Of a stretch of 52,885 bases of DNA, positions 1 to 12,300 are shown piece by piece. The stretch covers positions 1,702,286 to 1,755,170 of the forward strand of contig PJRA01000524.1 in assembly GCA_016987375.1 (NCBI GenBank), given 5' to 3'. The notes below the pieces were generated by a model, which worked only from the letters and a program-made list of their open reading frames with translations, had not been told where the DNA came from and searched no databases. The DNA is from Brachionus koreanus (lineage: Eukaryota; Rotifera; Eurotatoria; Ploima; Brachionidae). How positions within the stretch are numbered: position 1 is the stretch's first letter; each line of letters starts with the position of its first letter. The position numbers and the translations under genes are program-made.

Positions 1-154
1 GGTTTTCAAATGGCAAATTATCTGGTTTATCAACTAGTAAATCAACTTGCAAATTATCTGGCAAATTATTTGAATTGATTTGTATTCTTCTACTGCGCAA
101 GTTCCTGATTGATGGAGAATTATTTCTATTATCTTTAAGAAAATTCTTATTCAT
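1..154 (-). CDS. 5' end of an unrecognised gene, runs off left edge
   Basis: On the minus strand an ATG at 154-152 opens a frame that stays open to base 1, giving 51 codons of an incomplete protein. The visible part is rich in Asn, Asp, Leu and Arg, with a basic patch (RNLRSRRIQ) followed by a repeated acidic phrase (NLPDN, then DKPDNLP). This looks like a disordered, low-complexity N-terminus. No domain is recognisable. The frame could also be an internal exon rather than the true start, or chance in AT-rich DNA. In its favour, the frame is clean and the codons are less AT-skewed than the bases around it. The cluster of TTGCTATGAA motifs just upstream lies where its promoter would be. Confidence 0.4.
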   Translation of the reverse strand, partial: MNKNFLKDNRNNSPSIRNLRSRRIQINSNNLPDNLQVDLLVDKPDNLPFEN

Positions 155-205
155 TTTTTTTCTAAAAAAAATTAAAAATATTTCTAATTATTCAATTAAA
201 TTTAA

Positions 206-318
206 TTGCTATGAAAAAGCTTGCTATGAATTGTATACTATGAAATTTTGTTGTTTGCGATGAAAAATAATAAGATGCTATGAAATTTGACTTGCTATGA
301 AAAATACCTTGCTATGAA
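206..318. repeat. Array of a TTGCTATGAA-like 10-mer
   Basis: The motif TTGCTATGAA or a close variant occurs about seven times, at 206, 221, 235, 255, 275, 292 and 309, with spacing of 14-20 bases. Four copies are exact. It lies just upstream of the minus-strand gene start at 154. It could be a decayed minisatellite or a cluster of protein-binding sites; the sequence alone does not decide. Confidence 0.5.
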
Positions 319-511
319 GTGTTCTATTGCCGTCGTAGATGAAATAATGCTCTTAGGTTTTAAGATTGATCAAGCTCTTAATTTTTCAAAACTTGCATGT
401 AATTTATCTCATTAGTTGTAAATACTTGTGCTAACATTCAGTTTTTTAAGTAATTTATTTTGCCACATTTTGACTATTGTTCAACTCTTTTGTGTTATTT
501 CTCAAAAGATG

Positions 512-719
512 CAATAGTTAGGCAAAATGAAAATAACTTTACATTTTTACATTTTCATATTTTTAGATTTTTTGTGCAATTTTTTAGAAAATTAAAAAAA
601 CTCCTTCAAATTATTTGGTAAACAAAAATAAAGTTAAAAAATTTCTTAAATATTGCACAAAAAATCTAAAAATATGAAAATGTAAAAATGTAAAATTATT
701 TTCATTTTGCCAATAGTAA
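512..719. mobile_element. Fold-back / MITE-like inverted repeat
   Basis: Two arms of about 57-67 bases (left from 521, right ending near 710) are nearly perfect reverse complements, around a loop of roughly 75 bases. The arms begin GGCAAAATG and end CATTTTGC. The near-identical direct repeats CAATAGTTA (512-520) and CAATAGTAA (711-719) flank the element and look like an 8-9 bp target-site duplication. It has no coding capacity, so it would be non-autonomous. The family is unknown; the duplication length would fit hAT or Mutator-type elements. Confidence 0.7.
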
Positions 720-1105
720 AACTTGCCAAAACTTATTATTCAATATTTATATTATTTAAATCAGTGCTTAAGTTTTCAACATTCAAGCTTTCAATACTCA
801 AAAATATAAATATGATTTTTACAGATTTTGAAAAAAAATTTAAATTAAATGTGTCAATTTTAAACTTTTTTAAATAATTTTTTTTTAATTTGTAATTATT
901 ATTTTTGTAAAATTGAATAAACGAATTTTTAATCGATCATTAATGACATGGTCTGTTGATTAACCTTGAAATTTGAAAAAATTTTTTAATCAAAATGTTA
1001 CTTGATTTATAGTGTATCGAATTGTTTTTAAAATAGCTACAAGGCTAAAACAATTTCCAAATATATTTGTGCTAAACTTTTATAGAATTATCATTAATCT
1101 TTCAA

Positions 1106-1357
1106 GTCTGAGGAGGTTTTGTGAAATTTAGTACAATAGAACAGAACAAAATGTTGAAAATTCTTATAACTTTTCTTTTTTTCGAGATTTTGCACATCAT
1201 TAGCAGACTTCGACTGGTGGTGCAACTAAGTATGTTGCAGTTTGTTGCACTTACAGAACTAATTAAAAGCCTTCAGAAAAAAAGTTATTTGATTTTTTAG
1301 CATTTTTTTTGTTCTATTTGTTTATTTTGTACCAAATTTCACAAAACCGTCTGAGGA
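1106..1357. mobile_element. Non-autonomous TIR element with 9-bp target duplication
   Basis: An internal element at 1115-1348 starts GGTTTTGTGAAATTT and ends AAATTTCACAAAACC. Its long, imperfect terminal inverted repeats extend about 60 bases inward and pair again near 1161-1180 with 1271-1290. It is flanked by the perfect 9-base direct repeat GTCTGAGGA (1106-1114 and 1349-1357). Long inverted repeats plus a 9-bp duplication are typical of Mutator-like (MULE) elements. There is no open frame inside. Confidence 0.75.
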
Positions 1358-1459
1358 AACGCATGAAAATTCAATTTTTTTTGTAAATTTATTCTAAAAA
1401 AACTAAGTAAAATATTTAAAATTGACATTATTGTTGTATAAAAATTGTAAACAAAAAAA

Positions 1460-3566
1460 TTAAATCCTTTTCAATTTTTGATAATATTTAATAACAGTTT
1501 CGTTAGCTTTGATAGCATTTGGATCGAAGTCAACTATTCGAAGATTTTCTAACGATTTGGCTCTTGATAGAGCGACATAAGCTTGGCCATATTCGAATAC
1601 ACGTGATAAAGAAAGTTCAACACAATCTAGTGTCATGCCTTGACTTTTGTGAATAGAAATAGCCCAAGCAAGTTGTAATGGTATTTGTTTCCTAGTCAGT
1701 GTTTGTCCTGCTGAATTTACTTTAAAAGTCCATGTTTCGTGTTTAATAACCATTTCGTTTTGATTCATAAATTTTACTATAGGCAGCTTATTTTCATTAA
1801 AACCAACAACACATCCTCTAGATCCATTAACTAAATTATTGGCTACGTCCAAATTTTTTGTAAGTATCACTTGGGCATCTTTTTTGAGGACTATCTCATC
1901 TTTGGCTGGACAAAGTATATTCAACAATTTTTTGGCATAACTAAAATCCCCACTATCGTATGCAGTGAATATTTGTCTGTCAGAACTAAGATCATTTATT
2001 TCTTTATTATTTATAAAATCCACATCATCTTTATGTGTGCAAAGTTTAGTTGGAAGTATCTGTTTGTTTTTAAATTCACGATATTTGCTGTCTGTCAAAA
2101 GTTCAATGGTTTTTTCCGAGCATCTTTGGAAAATTTAAAATTATTTATATTAAGTTATTTTTTTTTCTAGCTTCAATTAAATACTCACCGACCAAAGCGA
2201 ATTTCTTCTAAAAGGTCTATGAATGTGGTATCTTCTTGTCTTTTAATTTTTGTAAGCTGAATAGTCGCATCAAGACACTCTGACCAAGATTTTGCCTTAT
2301 TAATTTTAAATAAATTTATTTTTTAAAGTTTAGAATTTTTGTTTAATTTACTTGAAAACAGAATTTTTTTTTTTCTTCACGATATCTAGTGACTGGAGGC
2401 AATTGCAGAAAATCTCCACTAATTATCAATTGAATTCCTCCAAAAGGTGAATCATTATTTTTTATTGATCTTTGAATTAATTTTTTTTCTAGTTAATAAA
2501 TAAAAATTGAGCACAAATTTTACCTAGCTATGAATTCTAAGGTGTCAAAGTAATTGGCATCTATCATAGATATTTCATCAATAATTAAATGTTGACACTT
2601 TTTCCAATTGTTAACTTTGTCTCTGGATTTCATAATTTTCTCTAGTATTCTCCTATTCACATCACTTTTATCACTGGTCTTAGTACCATCAGTTTCAATC
2701 TCATGACTGAACTCATTCCCAGTAAAACCACTAAATGCATGAATGGTAATGCCACTTATCAAAGATGCAGCCACACCAGTGCTAGCAGTAATAAAACAAC
2801 TATCATTAGGCAGCATTTTTTTAATTATAGAAATTAAAAAAGACTTTCCAGTGCCACCACTACCGGTAAAAAATACACTTTTTTTATCCTTGATCATTTT
2901 GAGCACATTTTTTTGCTCATCTGTCAATTGAACTAATAAATTTGATGAAGAAGACAAAGAACGAGTTAGTTTTGATTTATTTTGTGAGGTTGCTTCTTTC
3001 AAAGCCAGAGAACTGGCCGAAGGAGTTCGACCTAATCGAGATACTCGGCTTGATTGTCCTGCTCTAACTGGCGACTCGTTGGCTCCTTTTGAATTTTTTT
3101 GTATTTTCATTACATCTGATATATCTCTTTCTGTTAAAGGAGATATGTTTGCCAAATAACTTTTTCCTATATTGCATTGTACATTGCTCAGAAGTTTATT
3201 AACAAATTTTGGATTTTTTTCACTAGGCTCACTTTTAAAAGATTTGGCTAATTTTATTTGTAAAAAAGAAATAAAATTGGTCAATGTTAAACTAGGCGAA
3301 TTCGATATGAGTAAATAGACATTTTCATCTATTAATTTTAAGGTCGCTTTTCCTTCATTTATAAATTTAGTATACAGTTCAATTCTTTTGAGTTTGAATT
3401 TTAAATTGAGTGTTTTGGTATCTACGGTTAAGATTATTTGATTCGAGGATTCATCATCTAGCTTAGGTCGATAAAGACCTATGGTCGATTGTTTGTGTAG
3501 TTTTTCCTGATTTATGTTGGAGCTCGAGTTGAGATTTTGAATGATAAGATCGCAGCGAAGTTTCAT
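1460..3566 (-). CDS. PIF1: PIF1 5'-3' DNA helicase
   Basis: Four exons, complement of 1460-2123, 2189-2295, 2352-2469 and 2524-3566, join in frame to 643 residues, close to human PIF1. The family is an SF1B ATP-dependent helicase of nucleus and mitochondria that unwinds G-quadruplexes and displaces telomerase. Seen here: Walker A GSGGTGKS near residue 235, Walker B LIIDEIS near 327, the GDFLQLPPV motif in exon 2, a Trp-containing block in exon 3, and the C-terminal LAWAISIHKSQGMTLD and QAYVALSRA motifs. An N-terminal PIF1-specific domain (about 1-120) and a Ser-rich linker precede the motor. All three introns are GT-AG and only 54-65 bases long. The start is the ATG at 3566, where the N-terminus begins to resemble animal PIF1. 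No obvious mitochondrial presequence is seen, so this is probably the nuclear form. It looks intact. Confidence 0.95.
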
Positions 3567-5323
3567 GATTGTGATATGATTAGTTTATATATTTTCTTTT
3601 TGGTTTATCTTCAAATAATAAATAAATTTATTCATAAATTATGTTTTAAAAATTGGCGCGTTTATGAAGCCTATAAAGAGTACAATTTTGAATAATGTAT
3701 TTTGTCACAATTAAGTTAACAAAAATTTTCATGTATTGCATGAAAAAAATTTAATTAAGCACAGTAATTACTTTAAATAAAAATTTGTCATTAATCTTTT
3801 TGAAGTATTTTAATTTAGTTTATTTAATATTTGTGTATATTTTCAATTTATTTTTGTAATGATTTAATAAAATTCATTCAATATTATTTTTTGCCTTGGC
3901 ACTAAATAAAAAGTAATAATAATTATTTTGAATTTAAAATAATATTTCTCATGGTTAATTATAATGAAAATACAAATATTTTTCCAAAGTAATTTAAAAG
4001 TTACAACAGATATTTAAACAATTATTCATTTAGTTTTTGGCACAATTTACGACATACATCGCTTTTTACAGTACTATGTATGTGAATTCTTTTATAAATA
4101 AATTAAATATATTTAATTGAATTAAATGATTAAATAAATAAGAGGAAAAAAAACGACAAGAACGGTTTTGCTATGACTGATAGTTTAGCTGCTTGTGCTG
4201 ACGCTTTGGTTCTTTATTTTCTAAGCAGATGCCTCTTAGAATGCTCCTTTCTTTGTTTTCTTTCGTCAATTTTTCTTTCTTTGGTCTCCCTTCCAATACA
4301 TAGTTGTTTTAGAAGTAAACAAATTTGATATTGAATGCCGTAATGCACAGTTTTCGTTGAGATTCTCAAGAGTGTGTTTTGATCGAAGGACATTGCGTAA
4401 AATTGGTTATGATAATTAGAAGTTGAACAACAAATATCAGAAATTGATATTTTATATTTTGGTACTAAAAATTTCAAGGTCATGACTTTTGAAGTTTAAA
4501 AAATTTTAAAATTAATTTTTTTAAAAAAAATTTTATTTCTATCAAAAGCAATTTTTGTTTTAATTTTTAAAATGGACTCTAAAAACACCTCGTTTTTTCA
4601 AGTTTTAAAAAACTCAAGAATTTTGTCAAAGATTTTGTTATTTTTCTTAATTGATTTGATCTAAGGATATCGACAAGTTGAAAAAAAACTTTTGAAATCT
4701 TATTAAATGCTTATTTTTTTAAAAAAATAAAAAAATAGTTAAAAAAATAAAAGCTTTGACCATTTTAAATAAAATTATTTAAACAAATTATTCTAGGATT
4801 AGCTTTATCTCTCATTCAATTTTTTGACAGTAACTTTTAAAGATGTTAATATTATATTTCATAAAATTTGTTTAATTTGTTTCTATAAAAATACAACACT
4901 CCTTCGAATCGAAATTAAATGCCGATTTTTAACTCTATAAAATTCAAGATAATTTTTAAGTTTTTGAGCTTTCAGCTTCAATAATTAAATTATAAAATCA
5001 ATTTTTGTAATGAAATTCGCAGACATTTTGGCTGATAAATTTTTAATTTTAAATTTGACAAAATTAAAGCGAAAATAAGCGCTCACTTAACTATCTTTTT
5101 ATGAATAATATTTAATAAAATTTAAACTCTAATATTTATCAATAAAAGAAAACTTTTTTCTGAATAACTTCAAATAAAAAAATCTAATCAAAAATTTTAA
5201 ATTTCAAACAATTTAATTTATTTTAATGAACTAAAAACAAAAAAAATTAAAAGCTTCAAATATTAAAATAAAAGCTATTTTTTAAAAAAATATTTGCCCA
5301 ATATATTTCTAAATCTGATTTTG
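3567..5323. other. Intergenic between PIF1 and the GPCR
   Basis: Apart from the doubtful 89-codon frame at 4214-4483 this is AT-rich sequence full of A and T runs. No exon, RNA gene or clear repeat is seen. Confidence 0.5.
4214..4483 (-). CDS. Possible small gene, 89 residues, unrecognised
   Basis: An ATG-initiated minus-strand frame of 89 codons lies in a patch with visibly higher GC than its surroundings. The N-terminal half is mixed and the C-terminal third is strongly basic (ERKIDERKQRKEHSKR), as in a nuclear or nucleic-acid-binding tail. No domain is recognised and no flanking exon was found. It could be a real short gene, the last exon of something larger, or a chance frame; the base composition is the main argument for it. 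Confidence 0.25.
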   Translation of the reverse strand: MTLKFLVPKYKISISDICCSTSNYHNQFYAMSFDQNTLLRISTKTVHYGIQYQICLLLKQLCIGRETKERKIDERKQRKEHSKRHLLRK

Positions 5324-8230
5324 TCAAATAGCTGAATTTTTTACATTACCATATTTACAACAATGACAAAAACACTCGAATAAACTGTGTAAATTATAAA
5401 AGCGCTTATTGATCTGTCTTTCAACACTTGTATTTAGACGGTTATTAAAGTGACAAAATTCGCTGTGTATTATCGTATTGCGATTTGCAATTAGCGAGTT
5501 TCTGGGATCATGCAAATTATTCTTTTTCTTCTGCTTGTCGGGATCACTCATGCCGAACAAATCCATTAAGTGTCTCCTAAATCGAGGATTAGTGATTGTG
5601 TATATGACAATATTACAGCTATGATTGATGCACAAGAATATGTTATTTAGCAGCAAAGAGTAGGCTAGAAATTTAGGAAAATGATATTTTGAATTGAGAA
5701 CCATGAAGTTAAAAGGTTGATTGTCAGTGTCATTCTGTATCGATAAATCATTTACTTCATAGTCATCAGGCAAATATTTAGACTTTAAATATTGATTGTA
5801 AATAACCTCAAAAATGAACACAAAAGTGAAAAGACGACAAAATAGATTGGTGAAAGTCAGCACCACTACCATTAGAGTGATTCTATTATAGGACTTTTGG
5901 CGAGTTTTTGCATTGTTTATTCGCGAATTCTGAACTGGATTGTGACTGTGTGTACTAGAATTTTCTGGATTGCTGCTGCGTAAACTCTGACGACCGAAAA
6001 TGTTATGGTTGTTAAAACTATTTTTAAGCAATGTTGAATTAGCTGGACTGTCTTTAGAACTAAATGAAAAATTTTTTTCTGACTTTTTAAGTGTTTTAAG
6101 CAAAAATAGCCAGAGTATTAGAGCTAAACACCAGGGTAAATAAAAGCATAGAGTTTGAATAATAGGTACATAGTATTTTCCCATGAATTCTGATGATGTC
6201 ATGTCGAAAGCCAAATAACGAATTTTGTTATCACGGGTGCATTTTATTTTACGAATTAGATTGGCATAAAGAGGCAGTATAGAAACGAGACCAAGACCGA
6301 AGATGAGAAACAAGCAAATCATGGCGAAGCGTTTACTGATTATTGTTCTGGCCCGGAAAGGAAGCATTACAGCTATCAATCGAAATAGAGTGGTTGTGGT
6401 CAGTATCCAGCTTGAGCTCATTGTGAACATTGTGCTCAGTGGTTGTATGAAGTAACGCAATATATCATTAAATATGAGAAAATTTACCGAGTTTTCATAA
6501 GGCTTGGATAGATGATAAAATGATATGGCTAGTAAAGCATTTGCCATCGGTGCCAATATATCACTAATTGCCAATGCTATCAGCAAAATATTCAAATTGC
6601 TCAATATTGGCTCTTTTTTTAAAACCATAATTGTCACAATATTTCCTATTAAGCCCATAAACGCAATTATTACGAATACTATACCCCATAATATGTAGCC
6701 TTGTGGACCATTAATGATCTCTTCATACTCGAATGCTGGTTGAATAACATCCAATTCATTCTCTTCACCTATAAAAAATTTTTAAAAAGATAAAAAATAT
6801 TTTTAATTATCAAGTGTAGACTAATTTTTTCTAAATGAAATCTCAAAAAAAAATTGCAATACATTGAATGCAGTATCTAACATTAACTGTTGATTTATCT
6901 AATTGAATTTTAAAGAAAAACATATTCTTTGTTATAACAGGATATTTTTAAGTTTTTAATTTCTTATTAGTTTCTAATAGAGAGCATGAATTAGATATCG
7001 AGATGATTTATTTAGCTTGCATAAAAAAATTTCAGGCATTTATTTTCATTTCAGCAGATTAAACTTTTTAATTTAAAAACTTTAAAAATCATTAAAATTT
7101 CTTTAAAATAAAGAATAAAAGTTCTAAATTTTTGAACCTCAAAGATTCAAGTGTCAACCATTTAGAATTTTTTAGTGGTCTAAATAACTTTTGGTTATGG
7201 GGCCTGAAACTTTACAGCATTATATAAATTATATATTATTTAAGTTTATTTGTTTCAGAATTTTATCAATTGAATTTAATCGATCAACATATTTTTTGAG
7301 AATTAAATGCTCTATATTCTTAGCTGATTATCATGAAAAAAAAAATACCGAAAATTTTAAATTTTTATTTTCAAGGTCTATTTAATGTTTTAGAATTTTT
7401 ATTTTTGTCTGTCAAAAGTATTTTTTTAAACACTGAAAGAACAATCTTTCCTACTAATTGACTTGTACAAAATGTTCGAACAGTTAATTTACGAACATTT
7501 TAATTTTAATAAAATTTTAAAAATTAAAAAACTTTTATTTTTTAATTTTATCATTGCTTTAATTTCAGATTTTGACAATTTTTAAATGAATTAAAAATAA
7601 ATTTTTTTTATTTTAATTTGAATTTCGTTGTCATGACTTGATTTGAGCCTAATTCTTCAATCTGTATCTGAATTTTAAATCAAAAATGAAATCAAATTGA
7701 AGCAAATTTATGTAAAAATTTTTAAATTTCGTGATAAAATTGCAATCAAAAAGTGTCTGTCAGTTAAAGATACTAGATAGTTTTGAAAATTGTTTCTCTA
7801 GTAGACAACTTATTAATTTTCTTTTTATTTAAAAATTTTATTAATTATTCTTTTTTCTAAATCAGGCTTTAAAAAATTAATCTATCTATTTTTGAACAAT
7901 TAAATATTGCATAAACAAAAAAGTTTTAAATCTGCCATTAAAGAATCTTTAATTCGAACTTTTAAGCTTCAATTAAAATTAATCATTCTTTTCATTTTTA
8001 GATCCTCATTAAACAATTTATTAAATTTTTTCAAGAAGATTTAAAATTAAAAGCTTTTTATAAGAGTGTTAAGAAGTAAACTTTCTATCAATTCACAAAC
8101 AGGCAGACATACAGACTGCAAATTTCATTAAAATCTAATTATATTGGAAGTTTATTTTTAAATAGAATTACTTACATTGATAAGTTTTGTTGATCCAAAT
8201 TAAATTAGAGTAGAGTGTTTCGTTTAGCAT
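5324..8230 (-). CDS. Rhodopsin-class GPCR, peptide-receptor-like
   Basis: Two exons, complement of 5324-6768 and 8176-8230, join to 499 residues. The large exon carries seven hydrophobic segments: TM1 with the GN pair (GLIGNIVTIMVL, about 45-65), TM2 LAISD, and TM7 ending NIVIYTITNP followed by RFRRHLMDLFGM (helix 8). It opens with a strong acceptor and two leftover bases. The only well-fitting upstream exon is 1.4 kb away: ATG, 18 codons with two N-glycosylation sites (N3-E-T, N14-K-T), then the donor GTAAGTAAT. The join is phase-perfect and makes a typical extracellular N-terminus. The pattern resembles FMRFamide/myosuppressin-type invertebrate peptide receptors; the ligand is unknown. Odd points: the DRY position reads FRL, the usual disulfide Cys at the start of TM3 is not seen, and NPxxY is NIVIY. 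The third loop is long and Ser/Asn-rich; the tail is Cys-rich. Confidence 0.88.
6769..8175 (-). other. Long first intron of the GPCR gene
   Basis: This stretch is bounded by the donor GTAAGTAAT (minus strand) and an acceptor reading TTTTTTATAG. At 1,407 bases it is about 25 times the usual intron in this window. It is AT-rich and I see no exon or repeat element in it. A regulatory role is possible but not visible. Confidence 0.65.
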
Positions 8231-9246
8231 CTTTGAAGCGTTCCACGTCGATATAATAAACTCATTTGGTTTCTATTTAAAACATCTTTTATATTCTAAA
8301 AAAAAAATCATAAATTTATTGTTTATTCGATGAAGCTGTGAAACAGTAGATTAAATATTCATTAACTTAACCGAGCTTGTTTCTATCTTAAAAGCTTGTA
8401 TTTCAGATTTGTAAACTCTTAAATTTCAATTTGTTTTAATTTAAGTTTAAAATTTTTAAAAATTAGATAATTGAGTTGAAAATAATTCTATTTAGCTCAA
8501 GATTGTTTATGAAAGTATTTTTTACCAGCAATCTTAATTGATATTACTCAAGCAATTTTGGCTTTGAGCTTCAAATAACTTGCTTTTTTTTTACTAATTT
8601 GTTGCGCTTTATGGTTTATTTATTCAAAAAAAAACAGATATTGAATAATCAACATGCAAACTTTTTACATTTCTCATAGCAATTGAACTTAATTAAATTT
8701 TTAAAACTAAAACCAATGAGATAATGAATAGTTTATTTAAAATTTTATCTTGATGAACAAAATATAAATAGTATGTTGTAATATCTATTGAAATTTAATT
8801 TTCTGATTCTAATAATTCCTTGGTTGAGTCAAGTCTCGGCTGAATATGCCGACCACTTAAAAATTAATTAAAAAGACAAAAATACAGTCACCTTCATCAA
8901 TAATAGTAATCTTTTTGAAATAAACTTAGATGACAAAAAAAGTATTCATTAAAAATTAGTCGTTTTAAATGAAGCAATTATTCAAAATTAAATGTTTGCT
9001 AGAAAAAAAATTCTTTATTAGCGTTTTTTTTTAATTCTAAAATTGAGCTGTTTTAAAACAGAGCTAAACAAATGATTAAAATTTAAATTCTAAAATGCCA
9101 TAAAATTGTAAAATTTTTGATGTACCTTTTATCTTAAAACCAATATTTTCTAATAACACACAGATTAGATTTTCCAAGGATTTGAGAGTCTATTATCTGA
9201 ATTTGAGATAACTTCAATAAATTTAAAAAAAATTCTTCCAAATGAA

Positions 9247-9330
9247 TTACATCCGTGCTTCGACATTAAAAGCTTTTATCGGAACGCTACCTAAAAAGCA
9301 CGGTCTACTTTGAAGCTCTTGAACAATTGT
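9247..9330 (-). other. Orphan terminal-exon-like island
   Basis: A minus-strand acceptor (TTTTTTAATCAG) is followed in phase 0 by 27 codons and TAA. The reading contains SRPCFLGSVPIKAF and codons much richer in G and C than the flanks. No partner exon was found. It could be an alternative last exon of a long-intron gene or a remnant. The plus strand of the same island also holds a 23-codon ATG frame, so strand is uncertain. Confidence 0.25.
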
Positions 9331-12300
9331 CTGATTAAAAAATATTGAAAACGAAAACTTGCTTTCCCCAAGGAAGCTCGAATATCAAGGGAATTTTTAT
9401 GCTTAGAATTTTCTATCTTAGAGTTTTATTCTCTTTAATAATAACTGTGACAAGAGTGAACAGTTTTTTCAAATGCTCGAATTATCAAGCCGAGCAAGTC
9501 AACCAGAATTAATTTAATCTAATCTAGCTGAAGAAGTATTTCTCCTTATTCTTAAATTTGTTTTTAAAGTAAAAGTTTTTCTGACTAATTCGATTTTATC
9601 TACTTTCCGCAGAAGCCAACTAGATTAATAAATTATTATTGACAAATTTTAATTAAGCCCTATTGCAGAATCGAATTTTATCAAGCTCTTTAAAAATAAT
9701 ATTTTAATGGAACTGAATTTAATTATCATGCATCTATTCTCATGATCCTTTAAAAACATATTGAGAGCTATTTATTCCAAATATTTGGGACCCTAAGCAA
9801 AATTATATAATTTAGTTTAAAATTGGCGTTCAAGTCAAAAACACTATCCTATTTCAAATTATGAAATATTATAGAAGAATTTTCTCTCTATCTCTCTTAG
9901 AAAATTTGATGGAAAAAAACTTTGCACCTAAATTGATGGTTTTTTTTTCGATAAATTTTAATAAAATTTCAGATAAAACTAAATGATGATTCAATGGAAT
10001 ACTCAAAGAAAAAAGTTTTGGAAAAAATTTTATTTTTTAATCGATAAAAAATCGCCACCAAAATAATTTAACAATAAAATTTTTTAAAATTGTCTGAATA
10101 AATGAGCTTAGAGTTATTAAAAAAAATTCCTTTTAAAATCTAAAAAAAATAAGCTTTATTTTTCAAAAATGATTATTAGTAATAATCAAAAAATATTTCA
10201 ATTTTATTTTTTGCTTCAACTATATCTACAAATAAATAATTTTTTATTTGTGTTATTTAAAAATTGTGACTTAATTCGACTTTAATTCAAAGCTAATTCT
10301 ATCAAAGATATATAAGCTTGATGATTGTGATCTTTAAGCTTTAAAATGAAAATCTGATTTAGAAAATTTTAAAATATAATTACATCTTTTTAACAAGATA
10401 TTCACATATTATTTATTATTTTTTCGTCTATTTATACATAAATATTTACTTTATTCATAATTAATGTCGATCATTAGAAAGTTCTTTATTTTAAAGACAT
10501 TAAATATTTGATAAGAAAAAAACCGATTAAAACCTTAACAATAGACCAATTAATTCGCTTTGGTTTAGATGAACAGAAATAAATTAATGTGTCTAAAACA
10601 TTCGTTTCAATTTAAAAATTGATCCGAAAGAAATAACTGATATCTGGCAAAGTACCTTGTTTTGTAATTTTCTTCCAAATAGAAATTTTAATTTAAATAG
10701 GAAAATTTTGATTTAGATATAATAATTCAAGTGTTCGTTGAACATTCTTGAAACAATCATTTTGAAAATATTGATTGACAATTAGTCTTTTAATTAAGGC
10801 TAATTTTGACTGAGAATAGATAGTTATCTTTTATTTTTATTAGAACTAAAATCAATCAAAATTTCAAAATAAATTTAGGAACAAAATTGTTTCATTATTG
10901 GTTTGATTTTACTAGACAGGTGCCTTGGAATTTCAAAAATATATAAAATTAAATTACCAACTTGATTAGTTTGATTGAAAATTATTTGATTATAGAATAA
11001 ATGAAAAATTATTAATTTTACCTCGATTAAATTTATAAAAAAATTTGAAAAACCAACATAAATTTAGACAAATATTTTGGTTTTGATAATGATAAAGACT
11101 TTGAGACTATCCCAATAATTATATCAAAAATCCGCTTCAATGAATTTAAAGCTAATCAACTTTTGAATAATTTATTTATCTAATGAATTCTTAATGTGTA
11201 GGATAAGTCTTTTTTCTGAAAAATATTTTATAAAAACCTGATTATTTGGATTTTGTTATCTGAATCTAATCTATATTTAAATAATTTTGACAAATTTGAA
11301 AAATGAATATTCTATCATTTGAATGAAATATTTGAATTTGAATAAACAAAATAATTAGGAAAAGTAGAAAATCAGCATACTAATCAGATGATAGTGGGGC
11401 TTTAATCCGATTCTAGTTATTTAATCAAGTTAAAGATATATTTCTCTGGCCTTGAATGATTATTATAAAACTAGCATGTATTCAAAAATTTCTAATTTAA
11501 AATTTTTTCACAATCATTGCGGAATTGAAAAATTAGCATGGTTCTTACTGGCATGATATTCAAATTTTTCGACTTTGAATTGAAAAACTAAATCCAATTG
11601 TTTCTTTTCGAAAATAATGAAGCAAAAAATTAAGAACTAATTTGAATCGATTATTATTTTATTTGATTATTAAAATAATTTAAGAAATAAAGTGATTAGA
11701 CATTGGCACAGGATGTTGAAGTCTTTTTTGATATAAACCAAAATCAACTATAAAAAGAAAATACAAGCTTTTTTTGTTACACAGCAGAAGTATTCTTTTA
11801 ATATATCTTTGTCTTATCTAATAATTTAAAACAGATACATTAAAATTCATCATAAAACTTATCTTAATTCATTTAAATAAGCGATTTGGATTAAAGCGCA
11901 ATTCATATCTAAAAAAGAACTTAATTGAATTGATTTTTTTTTCATTTGTGTATTTCTAAATTACTAATAGAAATTTAACTTTTTTATAGGAAAAAAAAAT
12001 TTATTTACAATAAGATTAAAAATCAATGACTCTCAATTAATGCAGTAATTTTTTTAACTGAATAAAGCAACAATTGAGTTTTAAATAATAAATTTTAATC
12101 CAGAAATAGAAGAAATAGATTTTCAAAAGATTAAGATTAACAAGTCAAGTTTATTTTTAAAATGTTAATCGAATGTCATAAATTTTTTCTATAAAAAGCA
12201 AAAAACAACTAAAAGTGATTTTAGCTAGAAAAATTTCATAAGCTAAATATTTTTTTATAATGTAAATATATTTTAGATCAGATTTAAATTGATTTTATTT

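Larger units (their letters stand above)
155..1459. other. Intergenic, two inverted-repeat elements, no gene
   Basis: No coding exon is evident between the left-edge gene and the end of PIF1. The stretch holds the TTGCTATGAA array, the fold-back at 512-719 and the Mutator-like MITE at 1106-1357. It also holds a 19-base motif (953-971) that recurs at 15880-15898. The rest is AT-rich filler. Confidence 0.6.

Noticed and set aside
7191..7385. 64-codon plus-strand frame within the GPCR intron
   Set aside because: Composition typical of AT-rich noncoding DNA, no homology recognised, and it lies antisense inside an intron.
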